Origin: Allocoleopsis franciscana PCC 7113
GTDB taxonomy: Bacteria > Cyanobacteriota > Cyanobacteriia > Cyanobacteriales > Coleofasciculaceae
Length of the DNA: 64,000 nt
Reading direction: 5' to 3'
Assembly (NCBI RefSeq): GCF_000317515.1
Contig: NC_019738.1
Location: forward strand, 843,501-907,500
Shown here: positions 27,450 through 36,163 of the stretch, in pieces
Layout of the letters: each line of letters starts with the position of its first letter
Numbering within the stretch: the first letter of the stretch is position 1
Made by a program: the position numbers and the translations under genes
The notes under the pieces: generated by a model
The model's database searches: none
What the model was told of the DNA's origin: nothing
Seen by the model: only the letters and a program-made list of their open reading frames with translations

Positions 27450-27572
27450 ATGCCAATCTTCTCCCGAAGGATACTTCAAAAGCTCCTGGACGAGAATAGA
27501 AATGATCGCATTTTCACCTCACCTAGCCGCTCAATAACGCGATCGCACTTTTTGAATCAAGCTTGTAGATGA
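27450..27572 (+). pseudogene. Remnant of an unidentified gene, truncated within a repeat
   Basis: Three bases after the Uma2 stop, an ATG opens a 40-codon frame beginning MPIFSRRILQKLLDENRND. This resembles a real gene start, but the remaining codons run through the 33-bp repeat and stop. I read this as the 5' end of a gene whose body was lost, possibly by recombination at the repeat. I do not recognise the family with certainty. Confidence 0.4.
27536..27568 (+). repeat. 33-bp direct repeat, right copy
   Basis: Matches 26761-26793 at 32 of 33 positions (A for G in TTTTTGAATCAAGC). It includes the HIP1 octamer. A hairpin-rich stretch (GATTCCCCTAGC, then GCTAAGGGGAT) follows immediately. Confidence 0.85.
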
Positions 27573-27711
27573 TTCCCCTAGCTGCTTCGGAACCGCTTCG
27601 CTAAGGGGATAGCTGCGCTTCAGGCTCTTTCCTTCACTTATCCAGCATTTCAGACATTTCAATAAAATGGATCTATAGCAGATGTAGAATTAAACATCAC
27701 AGGCAAGCAGC

Positions 27712-28323
27712 ATGACCCCAACGACAAGTAAGCCAAAGCAAAGGCTGACCTTTGAGCAATTTATCGAGCAATATCCTGAAGATGGTCGCTATGAACTTGT
27801 CGATGGGGAAATGATGAGAATTCTAGCGACCAGACAGCACGATGATGTAGCAGACTTTATCGCTAAACAACTGGACAGAGAAGTTGACCGACTGAGCTTG
27901 AACTACAAGGTGTCAGGTAGGATTGTGCTTGCAACTTTAACCCCAGATGGTAGGGAGCAGGGACGGCATCCGGATGTAAGTGTAGTTAGTTTGGAGGTAT
28001 GGCGTTCAAACCGTTTTGCTTACTCTGCTCTATGGGAACCAATCCAGCTTGCCGTTGAGGTTATTTCCACTAACTGGGAAGATGACTATATCGATAAACT
28101 AGACGAATATCAACGTCTGGGTATCCTGGAATATTGGATTGTGGATTATCTGGCTCTTGGTAGTAGGAATTACCTGGGTAATCCTAAAGTTCCTTCTGTT
28201 TTTGTCTATCAGTTAGATGCGAATGGGGTCTATCAGTTAACGGCTTACAAAGGTTCTGAGCGGATTGTATCTCCCACCTTCCCAGAATTGGAATTAACTG
28301 TCGATCAGATTTTGAGCGTGTAG
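27712..28323 (+). CDS. Uma2-family (DUF820) putative endonuclease
   Basis: 203 residues, the second Uma2-type gene but only distantly similar to the first. The N-terminus EQYPEDGRYELVDGEMMRI is the family hallmark. The nuclease-like core is HPDVSVVSLEVWR with IQLAVEVISTNWEDDYIDKLDEY, carrying the expected Asp, Glu and Lys. The end ELELTVDQIL is typical. It seems complete, so the locus carries two independent family members rather than a tandem copy. Confidence 0.88.
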   Translation: MTPTTSKPKQRLTFEQFIEQYPEDGRYELVDGEMMRILATRQHDDVADFIAKQLDREVDRLSLNYKVSGRIVLATLTPDGREQGRHPDVSVVSLEVWRSNRFAYSALWEPIQLAVEVISTNWEDDYIDKLDEYQRLGILEYWIVDYLALGSRNYLGNPKVPSVFVYQLDANGVYQLTAYKGSERIVSPTFPELELTVDQILSV

Positions 28324-28336
28324 TTCTTACTTAGGA

Positions 28337-28548
28337 TGAATGGCACTGACTTAAGCAGCGATCGCACAATCACCTAAACGTGGTAAAAAAGTCTCCCAGG
28401 CTGGGTTTGAGTAACTCACCACCTAGGAGATTGACTTATCAGTGCCTCTACTATGCCCAATCGCGTTGAAATTCTCAAGCAGAAGTTTGCTAACAGTGTA
28501 GGACTACCATTGTGGGTGCGGAATGTGGGATGTAACAGCATTTACTGA
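28337..28548 (+). mobile_element. Left-end remnant of an IS4-like insertion sequence
   Basis: A stretch starting AATGGCACTGACTTAAGC, of the kind that begins several cyanobacterial insertion sequences, is followed by a 31-codon frame at 28453-28548. Its product begins MPNRVEILKQKFANSVGLPL, like the N-terminus of IS4-type transposases, and then stops. No right end or catalytic DDE region is present before the next gene at 28650. The intervening 28549-28649 shows nothing else. Confidence 0.5.
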
Positions 28549-28649
28549 ACACCCATTTGTTTCTTAGCTTTAGCCATTTCGACCTCACTGGCTTTTGTTG
28601 ATTGCCTCCTTGTAATCTACAGTAAAAACAACAGTCAAGAGGTATTTAC

Positions 28650-29714
28650 ATGAGTACTCAAACCATCAAGCAACTGCCACTTCCCGCCAACTTCAATGCC
28701 GCTAAAGTAGGAGAAGTCTGGCGAGTTCCCTACCAGCAGAGAGCCGTTGAAGCTAGGGAGTGGGCGAAAAAGCACAACATCCAGCCTGCTGCTGAAGATA
28801 AAACTCGCATTTGCCTGTTGTTAATCGATGTTCAAAACACCTTTTGCCTGCCCGACTTTGAACTATTCGTTGGTGGACAATCCGGGATGGGAGCCGTGCA
28901 AGATAATGTGCGGTTGTGTGAGTTTATTTACCGCCATTTGGGAGTGATCAGTGCGATCGCACCAACCATGGACACTCACACGACAATGCAAATCTTCCAT
29001 CCTATATTTTGGATTAACGAAGCTGGAGAACACCCGACACCCGCAGCCACTCTCATCACCCCAGAAGATATTCAGCAAGGGGTTTGGAAAGTCAACCCAG
29101 CCATTGCCGATAGCCTAAGCAACAGGGACTACTCAAAACTAGAAAAACACGCCCTACACTACGTCAAACAACTCAGTGATGCGGGAAAATACCCATTGAC
29201 GGTATGGCCTTATCATTCAATGTTAGGCGGGATTGGTCATGCTTTAGTTTCTGCGGTAGAGGAAGCTGTATTTTTCCACTGCATCGCCCGAAATAGTCAA
29301 ACCCGATTTGAAATTAAAGGCAACAATCCTTTAACTGAAAATTATTCCATCCTGCGTCCTGAAGTGCTAGAAGATAACATGGGAATTCCTATTTCCCAAA
29401 AAAATACAAGCTTGATTCAGTATTTGCTAGAGTTTGATGCGGTAATGATTGCAGGACAAGCAAAGAGTCACTGTGTGGCTTGGACAATTGCCGATTTACT
29501 CACAGAAATTCAGCAGCAAGATGCCAGTCTTGCCCAAAAGATATACCTGCTAGAAGATTGCACCTCACCTGTTGTAGTTCCAGGGGTCGTAGACTACAGC
29601 GAACAAGCAGAGGAAGCATTCCAGCGATTTGCTGCCGCAGGGATGAACTTGGTTAAATCGACCGAACCGTTGGAAAGCTGGGCAAATTTTCCTGAAATTA
29701 GCATCCAGCAATGA
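28650..29714 (+). CDS. Isochorismatase-family cysteine hydrolase
   Basis: 354 residues, longer than the usual 180-220 of the family. The catalytic Asp is in [18 protein letters not shown] and the nucleophilic Cys is in [19 protein letters not shown]. Between them are insertions of more than 100 residues, including [15 protein letters not shown]. Family members hydrolyse nicotinamide, isochorismate or amides. The added length argues against a plain nicotinamidase; the substrate is unknown. Confidence 0.85.
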   Translation: MSTQTIKQLPLPANFNAAKVGEVWRVPYQQRAVEAREWAKKHNIQPAAEDKTRICLLLIDVQNTFCLPDFELFVGGQSGMGAVQDNVRLCEFIYRHLGVISAIAPTMDTHTTMQIFHPIFWINEAGEHPTPAATLITPEDIQQGVWKVNPAIADSLSNRDYSKLEKHALHYVKQLSDAGKYPLTVWPYHSMLGGIGHALVSAVEEAVFFHCIARNSQTRFEIKGNNPLTENYSILRPEVLEDNMGIPISQKNTSLIQYLLEFDAVMIAGQAKSHCVAWTIADLLTEIQQQDASLAQKIYLLEDCTSPVVVPGVVDYSEQAEEAFQRFAAAGMNLVKSTEPLESWANFPEISIQQ

Positions 29715-29941
29715 CCATTTTGTCAACCTCTAAGGGGATGAATAATAATTCTAAAAAAATAGGTATCAAGGGATAGAAGTTAGGGCAAAAAAGTATCCCG
29801 AAAGATAGTGCAGAAGCAAAATTCCTCTTCCAAAATACGGAATAACAATTTTCCCGATCAAACACTCCCAGCCTTGAGCCGGGGATGTGATACATTTAGC
29901 GCTTCCATATCCCAACCCGATCGCCCTAAGAGCTAAACAGA

Positions 29942-30763
29942 ATGGGTAATATCCAAATCATTTGCGACTTTTACTCGCCGCTCGAACTGGTCAAACGTAC
30001 TTTAAGGATTTTTACCCCTGAGGCTTATCACCAGCAACCCAACCGTCGGTTTCCGGTGCTGTATATGTTCAATGGGCAAAATATCTTTTATCACCCCGAA
30101 TCAGCGGTTTACGACAATTTAGGAATTAATATAACCCTAGAGCGCCTGATTGCGGAAGATAGCATTCCACCTTGGATTATTGTGGGTGTGGATCATTTGC
30201 CGAATCGAGTGGCAGAGTACTCGCCTTGGTATGGGGGGCGCGGTTTGTTAACGGCTGATTTTATAGTTCATCATCTAAAACCCTACATTGATCATCACTA
30301 CCGCACTCGACCGGAATCGCAATGGACGGGTGTCATGGGAGCCAGTTTGAGTGGCTCGTTTTCACTATTTTTAGGTAAGAAATATCCCCAGATTTTTGGT
30401 CGAATTGGCAGTATTTCTCCTCCTTTGAAGTGGGGAAGTGATCGCCTTTTTCAATACTGGGATCGCCACACTCATTATTGGTCTAAAATCCTGCTCCACG
30501 TTCGCAGCCAAGAGCAGTACTCGTTCTACGGAATTTGGATGGACTATTTCACAAATACGACAGACTTTTACAATCATTTGAAAAGTCTTGGCTACTGCGA
30601 GCACCAGTTGTGCTTTTTGCTAGGCGAAGGCAAAGCTGACGACAAAACGGCTTGGCGAAAGCAACTGCCCCATATCCTGCGCTGGTTACTGCAACGACCC
30701 CAACCTGCCACACTATTGCTTAGGGATTGTGTGTGCGGTTCACTACAGCCCGGAGTGGCTTGA
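29942..30763 (+). CDS. Putative esterase (esterase D/IroE-like alpha/beta hydrolase)
   Basis: 273 residues with the family signs: PVLYMFNGQNIFYHPESA, WIIVGVDHLPNRVAEYSPW, and the nucleophile elbow GVMGASLSGSFSLFL, here GASLSG in place of GxSxG. No signal peptide is visible, so it is probably cytosolic. The C-terminal 20 residues, LLLRDCVCGSLQPGVA, look unrelated to the fold. The substrate is unknown. Confidence 0.8.
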   Translation: MGNIQIICDFYSPLELVKRTLRIFTPEAYHQQPNRRFPVLYMFNGQNIFYHPESAVYDNLGINITLERLIAEDSIPPWIIVGVDHLPNRVAEYSPWYGGRGLLTADFIVHHLKPYIDHHYRTRPESQWTGVMGASLSGSFSLFLGKKYPQIFGRIGSISPPLKWGSDRLFQYWDRHTHYWSKILLHVRSQEQYSFYGIWMDYFTNTTDFYNHLKSLGYCEHQLCFLLGEGKADDKTAWRKQLPHILRWLLQRPQPATLLLRDCVCGSLQPGVA

Positions 30764-30790
30764 AGCTCTCTTATAGGAGGTTGGGTTTAA

Positions 30791-30854
30791 GCTGGGGAGC
30801 CGGGGAGCTGGGGAGCTGGGGAGCTAGGGAGCTGGGGAGCTGGGGAGCTGGGGA
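30791..30854 (+). repeat. Short tandem repeat, unit GGGGAGCT (about 8 copies)
   Basis: About eight tandem copies of an 8-base unit with a few substitutions, between convergent genes. Such arrays are common in intergenic DNA of filamentous cyanobacteria. Confidence 0.9.
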
Positions 30855-30886
30855 AAAAGTCTGCTATCTTTGACGGCAACTGGGTA

Positions 30887-32077
30887 TTAAAAATCTACCC
30901 CTCGTTTCAAATCCACTCCTTTTTCACAGTAGTGCTTGTGACAAATCATCTCCGAGTGAACACTGGCTAAGTCAAAATAAGCGGGTTGATTCAAACAGCG
31001 ACCTGTAATAATCACTTCTGTGTCGCGGGGTTTGCGTAACAAAGCATCCACAATTGGCTCCACCTGCAACAGTTCTAAGTCAACCGTAGGATTGAGTTCG
31101 TCCATAATGATGGTTTTATACATCCCTGAAGCTAAAGCGGCTCTGGCAATTTCCCAACCTCGTTCGGCTTCCACATAATCGGCAATTTGCTGTTGTCCCC
31201 GCCAAACGATCGCATCTCGCCCACAACGGTGATGATCGACTAAATCCGGATAACATTGTTTCATCGCGGCGATTGCGGCATCTTCGGTATAGCCCGATCC
31301 ACCTTTGAGCCACTGTATAATCAGCACTCGGTGGGACTTATCGGTACTAATTCCCCGACCAATGGCTTGTAATGCCTTACCCAGAGCATTCGTCGATTTT
31401 CCCTTTCCAGCACCCGTGTAAATTTCGATGCCCTCAATCCCCTGTTCCCTAGAGACTGGATGGTCATGAGGCACAGATTCCGTGTGCAAATCAGCAATAT
31501 CTAACAGGGCTTGGGGCGTTCCTCGACCTGTAACAATAATTTCTAGGTTTTCCGGCTTATTTTTTAAGGTCTGAATCACCTCATCTATGGCAAGTAAACC
31601 CAAATCTAGGACAGGGTTGAGTTCATCCAAGACGACGACAGAGTAAAGGTTAGAGGCAATCGCTCCCTTGGCAACATCCCAACCGCGTTGAGCCTCAAGG
31701 GCATCAAACCGCGTCACATCCTCTCTAGAAAAGAAAGAAGCACGTCCCGTGCGGACTTGGTCAATTAAGTGAGGAAAACCTCGTTGCAAGGCTTCAATCG
31801 CCGCATCCTCATCATAATTACGTCCTGGCCCTTTGAGAAATCTGAGCAACAAGACACGACTGGATGAGAGTCGCGAACCGGCTTGTGTATCAGCATAGTT
31901 GGCAGGAGCGAACGCTTCATCATCAGCGGCATTAATTCCTAGACCAATGGAGCGCAAAACCACTCCCAAAGCCGCCTGAGACTTGCCTTTTCCCATGCCA
32001 TCATAGACATGAATCTGACCCGTGATGCGCTCAGAACGCTCAACCGCCGTGCGAATACCAATACCAGTTCTGGACAT
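30887..32077 (-). CDS. Tandem-duplicated cob(I)yrinic acid a,c-diamide adenosyltransferase (BtuR/CobO-type)
   Basis: About 396 residues from ATG 32077 (MSRTGIGIRTAVER); a GTG at 32107 would add 10. The protein is two BtuR/CobO/CobA-like domains in series. Each has a P-loop (YDGMGKGKSQAALG and YTGAGKGKSTNALG) and a Walker B-type segment (VVLDELNPVLDLGLL and IIMDELNPTVDLELL). Both also carry the EAxRGW..AK/R motif. BtuR adenosylates corrinoids to make adenosylcobalamin; a single enzyme is about 190 residues. Both halves look catalytically competent. Confidence 0.88.
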   Translation of the reverse strand: MSRTGIGIRTAVERSERITGQIHVYDGMGKGKSQAALGVVLRSIGLGINAADDEAFAPANYADTQAGSRLSSSRVLLLRFLKGPGRNYDEDAAIEALQRGFPHLIDQVRTGRASFFSREDVTRFDALEAQRGWDVAKGAIASNLYSVVVLDELNPVLDLGLLAIDEVIQTLKNKPENLEIIVTGRGTPQALLDIADLHTESVPHDHPVSREQGIEGIEIYTGAGKGKSTNALGKALQAIGRGISTDKSHRVLIIQWLKGGSGYTEDAAIAAMKQCYPDLVDHHRCGRDAIVWRGQQQIADYVEAERGWEIARAALASGMYKTIIMDELNPTVDLELLQVEPIVDALLRKPRDTEVIITGRCLNQPAYFDLASVHSEMICHKHYCEKGVDLKRGVDF

Positions 32078-32320
32078 TCCGAATCCTTGAAACTCATCCC
32101 AAACCACAAGTTTACCAAGAACGAGGATACAGGCTTGAGCTGGTGAAAAAATCTAGAAATGGGGTCATCTCAGCATCAAGAATCATAGGAAGATAAAGTA
32201 TAAGGCCGAATGGCACTAAGATAACTACAATCAGGCTTAGAGCTAAGCCCTCGCCTGAACGGCTTACCATGAATCATCAAGCCCTTAACGTCCACCGCCA
32301 CTGGTAAGGAGCAGACCATT

Positions 32321-32890
32321 ATGACAGAGGCCGTTTTGCCACTACAGACTTTTTTGTTTCAGTTTTTATTTCTGCTAGTTGCGATCGCGCTAGAATCCAG
32401 AGTCTTGTACAGAAGGATGAACATCAGCCGCAGAACCAGCGTCGAATATTCTACCTTCATCAATTTACTAGCCGCGAGTACGGGTTGGCTGGTTTTTTTT
32501 CTGATCCAGGAATGGATACCCCTATATTTAAAAGACCAGCTCATTAGTTATATTTTCTTTGATCGCCTGCTCGGCCCTCGCCCAGAAGACTTAACACTTG
32601 TGATTGCGGCAACTGGGGTAGTCATCTTTTTCTCGGCCTTCCTGATTAAGCTCAGTGGTCTCAATCTTCTCGAAACTTTTCTCGAAGACAAACCCCAAGG
32701 AGAAAACGAATCAGCTAAACGGCCTTGGCCAACGTTGATCCATCGTTTAGACGATGTCGCTGCCTCTCCTAAGTCTAATCATGCAACGACGATCCTCTTG
32801 GCTAACGCTTATAGCTATAGTGCCATCTCGCTACTTTTATTCCTGCGATTCCTGCAAATCTACACTCCAATCAACAATCTAAATTTCTAA
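32321..32890 (+). CDS. fraC: Filament integrity protein FraC
   Basis: 189 residues with about four membrane helices. The N-terminus, TFLFQFLFLLVAIALES followed by LYRRMNISRRTSVEYSTFIN, is the pattern of FraC from heterocyst-forming cyanobacteria. FraC localises to septa between cells and is needed, with FraD, for filament integrity and intercellular molecular exchange. Order fraC-fraD-fraE is conserved here. The 3' end is 5 bp from fraD, so they are likely co-transcribed. Confidence 0.85.
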   Translation: MTEAVLPLQTFLFQFLFLLVAIALESRVLYRRMNISRRTSVEYSTFINLLAASTGWLVFFLIQEWIPLYLKDQLISYIFFDRLLGPRPEDLTLVIAATGVVIFFSAFLIKLSGLNLLETFLEDKPQGENESAKRPWPTLIHRLDDVAASPKSNHATTILLANAYSYSAISLLLFLRFLQIYTPINNLNF

Positions 32891-32895
32891 CTAAC

Positions 32896-33957
32896 GTGAA
32901 ATATCTCCTTACTTTTTACAATTGGCTGCGAAAAGAAGTTCGTCTTCCCAGTGCCTTTTCCTGGGAAACTCTCATTGTTCTTAGCCTGTTTTCCTACTAC
33001 ATGGCAATTCTTGCCAATGGTTGGGTCAGAAACTTTGTCGTTAATTTCGGCTGGATTTTTTTGATTTTGGGCGTCTTCTGGGGGACGACGGCTTCTAACC
33101 AACTGAGAATCGGTTATAAAACCCCGGCACAACCCGGTTTTCCCTTGAGTCCCTGGATTACCGGCGCACTCGTGAGTATTTACATTTTTGGTGTTGTTGC
33201 TGACGACCAGACTGGTGAAATCTCACGAAACATGCTGATTTACTGGCCGATTATCTCAGCGATTATTGCCGTTATCCCCGATTATGTGGGATCGGGGTTA
33301 AAGGTCAAAGTTCCGCCCCCGGAGAAGCGCAAAAACCAGTTTCTGTTATTTGCTAGCCAAATCCTGCTCAGTTGTTGGTTCCAATTTCACTTCCTGATTC
33401 AGGACTACGTCGCGCAATATCCGACAATGGTGGCTGATGACTTTCGCAAGAGCGCCTTTGTGGTGAAATGGGAAGCGCCATTGTCCTCCCCAACCCCCAG
33501 AGGTGCCGCGATTTTAGATGCCATGGGAATCCAGTTAAAAGAGACGTTGGATGCCAGACGCTGGTCAGATGTAGAGCGAGTACTCCTACCCCAAGAACTC
33601 AAAAATTTGATTAACACGACCCAAAAGCAAGTCAAGAAAAGACTTTCACCCGTGTTGGAGGATGATTTATGGGAGGTGAGCTTAGCCGGAGGAAAGGCTA
33701 CAGCGCGGGATTCTGGGGGATATAATCTACCCCTACAAGCCATTTGGAGAGGGCCTCGCTCTACCGATCAACCCTATTCCGTGACCAAGAATTGCCAAAT
33801 TGTTCAGATTTCTCCGCCAGCCAACGCGGCAACGAAGGCTCTCAATACCCCGCCCAATGCTCCCCCTGCCCCCGTTAGTCGTTTTCAGTGTCAAGAGGTG
33901 AAAGGCTGGGGGGTAGATCAACCCCGAAACCGACTGGATAGCTTTATCCGTACATAG
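32896..33957 (+). CDS. fraD: Filament integrity protein FraD (septal junction)
   Basis: 353 residues from GTG 32896. Five or so hydrophobic helices occupy the first 190 residues, followed by a periplasmic-type tail containing KNLINTTQKQVKKRLSPVLED, then a Pro/Ala-rich stretch near NTPPNAPPAPVS. FraD is a septal-junction component in Anabaena, required for intercellular communication. The identity rests on the fraC neighbour and the layout rather than on a strong sequence motif. Confidence 0.82.
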   Translation: MKYLLTFYNWLRKEVRLPSAFSWETLIVLSLFSYYMAILANGWVRNFVVNFGWIFLILGVFWGTTASNQLRIGYKTPAQPGFPLSPWITGALVSIYIFGVVADDQTGEISRNMLIYWPIISAIIAVIPDYVGSGLKVKVPPPEKRKNQFLLFASQILLSCWFQFHFLIQDYVAQYPTMVADDFRKSAFVVKWEAPLSSPTPRGAAILDAMGIQLKETLDARRWSDVERVLLPQELKNLINTTQKQVKKRLSPVLEDDLWEVSLAGGKATARDSGGYNLPLQAIWRGPRSTDQPYSVTKNCQIVQISPPANAATKALNTPPNAPPAPVSRFQCQEVKGWGVDQPRNRLDSFIRT

Positions 33958-34089
33958 GTATTGATGGGTGCTTATCCTTTTCGTAGTAAGCGCTTGGGCG
34001 AATTGAACGCTCACTACAAACCCATCAAAACTTGGTTGATAGACCACTAGGAATCAGTCCCTAAGAAAATATCAGGTTGGAGGTAGTCA

Positions 34090-34863
34090 GTGAGCTTTGG
34101 GCGGATTTGGGCAATCGCCTCAAATGCATTTCGGGAAGTAATTCGCGATCGCATCTTATATCTGATTGGCTTGTCTACTCTGCTGTTGCTTCTGGCACTG
34201 CGGCTTTTACCGGAAATCGCAGCCACCACACAGGACAAAATATTTCTAGATGTTGGTCTAGCCGCGATTGAACTGTTGAGTGTTTTTGTGGCTGTGTTTG
34301 TCGGTACCAGTTTAATTAACAAGGAAATCGAGAAACGCACGGTCTTAGTCTTAATTCCTAAGCCCTTAACACGCGCCGAATTTATTATTGGCAAACAATT
34401 GGGGCTGTCTGGTGTTCTCGCGATTTTGATGATTGCACTGACACTCATCTACCTAATTTTGCTGAGTTTCAGTAAAATCGAATACCCTTTAGCCAGTATT
34501 CTCGTTTCAACACTTTATCTGTTTTTAAAGCTGTCTTTGCTGATTGCGGTGGCACTGTTGTTTGGCGTTTTTACCAGCTCAATTTTAGCCACACTGCTCA
34601 CCTTGGCTGTTTATTTAATGGGAAATTTGAGCCGTGATATCGTAACTGTTGGTAACTTAAGCCGCAACTCGAATCTTGAGAGCCTGACTCAAAGTCTGTA
34701 CCTGGTTTTACCCGATTTATCTCGCCTTAATTTCAAGAATGAGGCTGTTTATGGAATACTGCCATCGCCACAAACTTTATTGAGTAATGGGGCGTATGGG
34801 GTGTTCTATACGGTGTTGCTGTTAGCGATCGCTATCCTCATTTTTTCGCGCCGTGAGTTTTAA
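34090..34863 (+). CDS. fraE: ABC-2-type permease, probable FraE
   Basis: 257 residues from GTG 34090 with GGAGG about 6 bases upstream. Six hydrophobic helices are visible, with the EKRTVLVLIPKPLTRAEFIIGK segment characteristic of ABC-2/NatB-like permeases. FraE in Anabaena is the permease downstream of fraCD, involved in filament and heterocyst functions. The ATPase would be encoded elsewhere. The 130-bp gap from fraD leaves open whether it shares the transcript. Confidence 0.82.
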   Translation: MSFGRIWAIASNAFREVIRDRILYLIGLSTLLLLLALRLLPEIAATTQDKIFLDVGLAAIELLSVFVAVFVGTSLINKEIEKRTVLVLIPKPLTRAEFIIGKQLGLSGVLAILMIALTLIYLILLSFSKIEYPLASILVSTLYLFLKLSLLIAVALLFGVFTSSILATLLTLAVYLMGNLSRDIVTVGNLSRNSNLESLTQSLYLVLPDLSRLNFKNEAVYGILPSPQTLLSNGAYGVFYTVLLLAIAILIFSRREF

Positions 34864-35019
34864 CCGATGGCACGCCCGACTCGGTTTTTCCTCGATAGGA
34901 TGAAGATGAGTGCATGTATTAGCGCTCAAAATCTCACACCCAAGGCTTGGCATACCTGAACACAAAATTCTGAGACTAAGAGCCTTGAAAAAAGTGAGAA
35001 TTGCCGCGTATCGGAAACA

Positions 35020-35859
35020 ATGTTAGAGCAAAAACGAGAGAAACTAAAAACAATATTTTCGGAAATGGAACGGGCATTGATTGCCTATTCCGGAGGTGTC
35101 GATAGCACTTTAGTTGCCAAGATAGCCTACGATGTTTTGGGCGATCGCGCTTTGGCGGTTACCGCAAAGTCCCCTTCACTGTTACCCGAAGAACTGGAAG
35201 ACGCCTGCATTCAAGCGGCAGCGATCGGCATCCCTCATGAGATGATTGAAACTCATGAGATGAACAATCCCGATTACACCTCAAACCCCGTTAACCGTTG
35301 TTATTTTTGTAAAAGCGAACTCCACGACACCCTCAAACCCTTGGCACTGGAGCGAGGTTACCCCTATGTGGTGGATGGCGTCAATGCGGATGATTTGAGA
35401 GACTATCGACCTGGAATTCAGGCGGCTAAAGAAAGAGGGGTGCGATCGCCTTTAGCTGAAGTGAACGTCACTAAAGCTGAAGTACGCCAACTCTCGAAAC
35501 AATTGGGGCTTCCCTGGTGGGATAAACCGGCTCAACCTTGTCTGAGTTCGCGCTTTCCTTATGGCGAAGAAATCACCGTTACCAAGCTGCAACGGGTGGG
35601 ACGTGCCGAGATTTATCTGCGTCGGTTAGGTTTGTCTAATCTGCGAGTGCGTTCTGAAGGTGATACCGCCCGAATTGAGTTACCGCCAGAACAAATTAAG
35701 GAGTTTGTCTTAACGACTGAGTTACCGACACTGGTATCCGCCTTTCAGGAATTTGGCTTTGTCTACGTCAGCCTGGATTTGGAAGGATATCGCAGTGGCA
35801 AGATGAACGACCTCGTCCTACAACATTCTCAGACGGGATTTCTGAGTTCCCGCCAGTAG
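35020..35859 (+). CDS. larE: ATP-dependent sulfur transferase LarE
   Basis: 279 residues. The PP-loop SGGVDST (residues 24-30) marks the ATP pyrophosphatase fold. Cys174 in AQPCLSSRFPYG corresponds to the sacrificial or cluster-ligating cysteine of LarE. Cys94 and Cys97 (NRCYFCKSE) form a CxxC, as in LarE types reported to bind a [4Fe-4S] cluster. LarE adds sulfur during synthesis of the nickel-pincer nucleotide cofactor. larB and larC are not in the window. Confidence 0.92.
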   Translation: MLEQKREKLKTIFSEMERALIAYSGGVDSTLVAKIAYDVLGDRALAVTAKSPSLLPEELEDACIQAAAIGIPHEMIETHEMNNPDYTSNPVNRCYFCKSELHDTLKPLALERGYPYVVDGVNADDLRDYRPGIQAAKERGVRSPLAEVNVTKAEVRQLSKQLGLPWWDKPAQPCLSSRFPYGEEITVTKLQRVGRAEIYLRRLGLSNLRVRSEGDTARIELPPEQIKEFVLTTELPTLVSAFQEFGFVYVSLDLEGYRSGKMNDLVLQHSQTGFLSSRQ

Positions 35860-35962
35860 GATAAGCTGTGACACATTTCACCTTCAACCGCAAGGAGGCT
35901 CCCACCATAATCTCCGATTTGGCGGCGAGAGGAATTGCGGTCAGGATGTAGGGCGACAAAAA

Positions 35963-36163
35963 CAATCATTAACATTAGTTGGTGGGAGAGAACGTTTTTT
36001 GGTTGATGTAGGTAGTTACCAGAAAGGAAAACTATCTGGCTTGACTCCAACATCATCAACGCTCGTTAAGCATCAAAACGGAACATACTCAGTCAATATT
36101 CAGGTAAAGAATGATGCTCCAGATCCTCAAAGCTCCCAAGGTGTAATTGGGGTATTAATCTAA
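35963..36163 (+). pseudogene. Fragment of IS605-type TnpB (OrfB)
   Basis: An open frame without any usual start codon runs to TAA at 36161. Its product contains SLTLVGGRERFLVDVGSYQK, then LSGLTPTSSTLVKHQNGTY, and ends [13 protein letters not shown]. This is the pattern of the part of cyanobacterial TnpB just before the first RuvC catalytic motif (IGVDLGRTD), which is missing here. The frame stops exactly there and then overlaps the convergent ABC gene by a few bases. Upstream sequence from about 35870 is also open in this frame but not recognisable. Confidence 0.65.
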
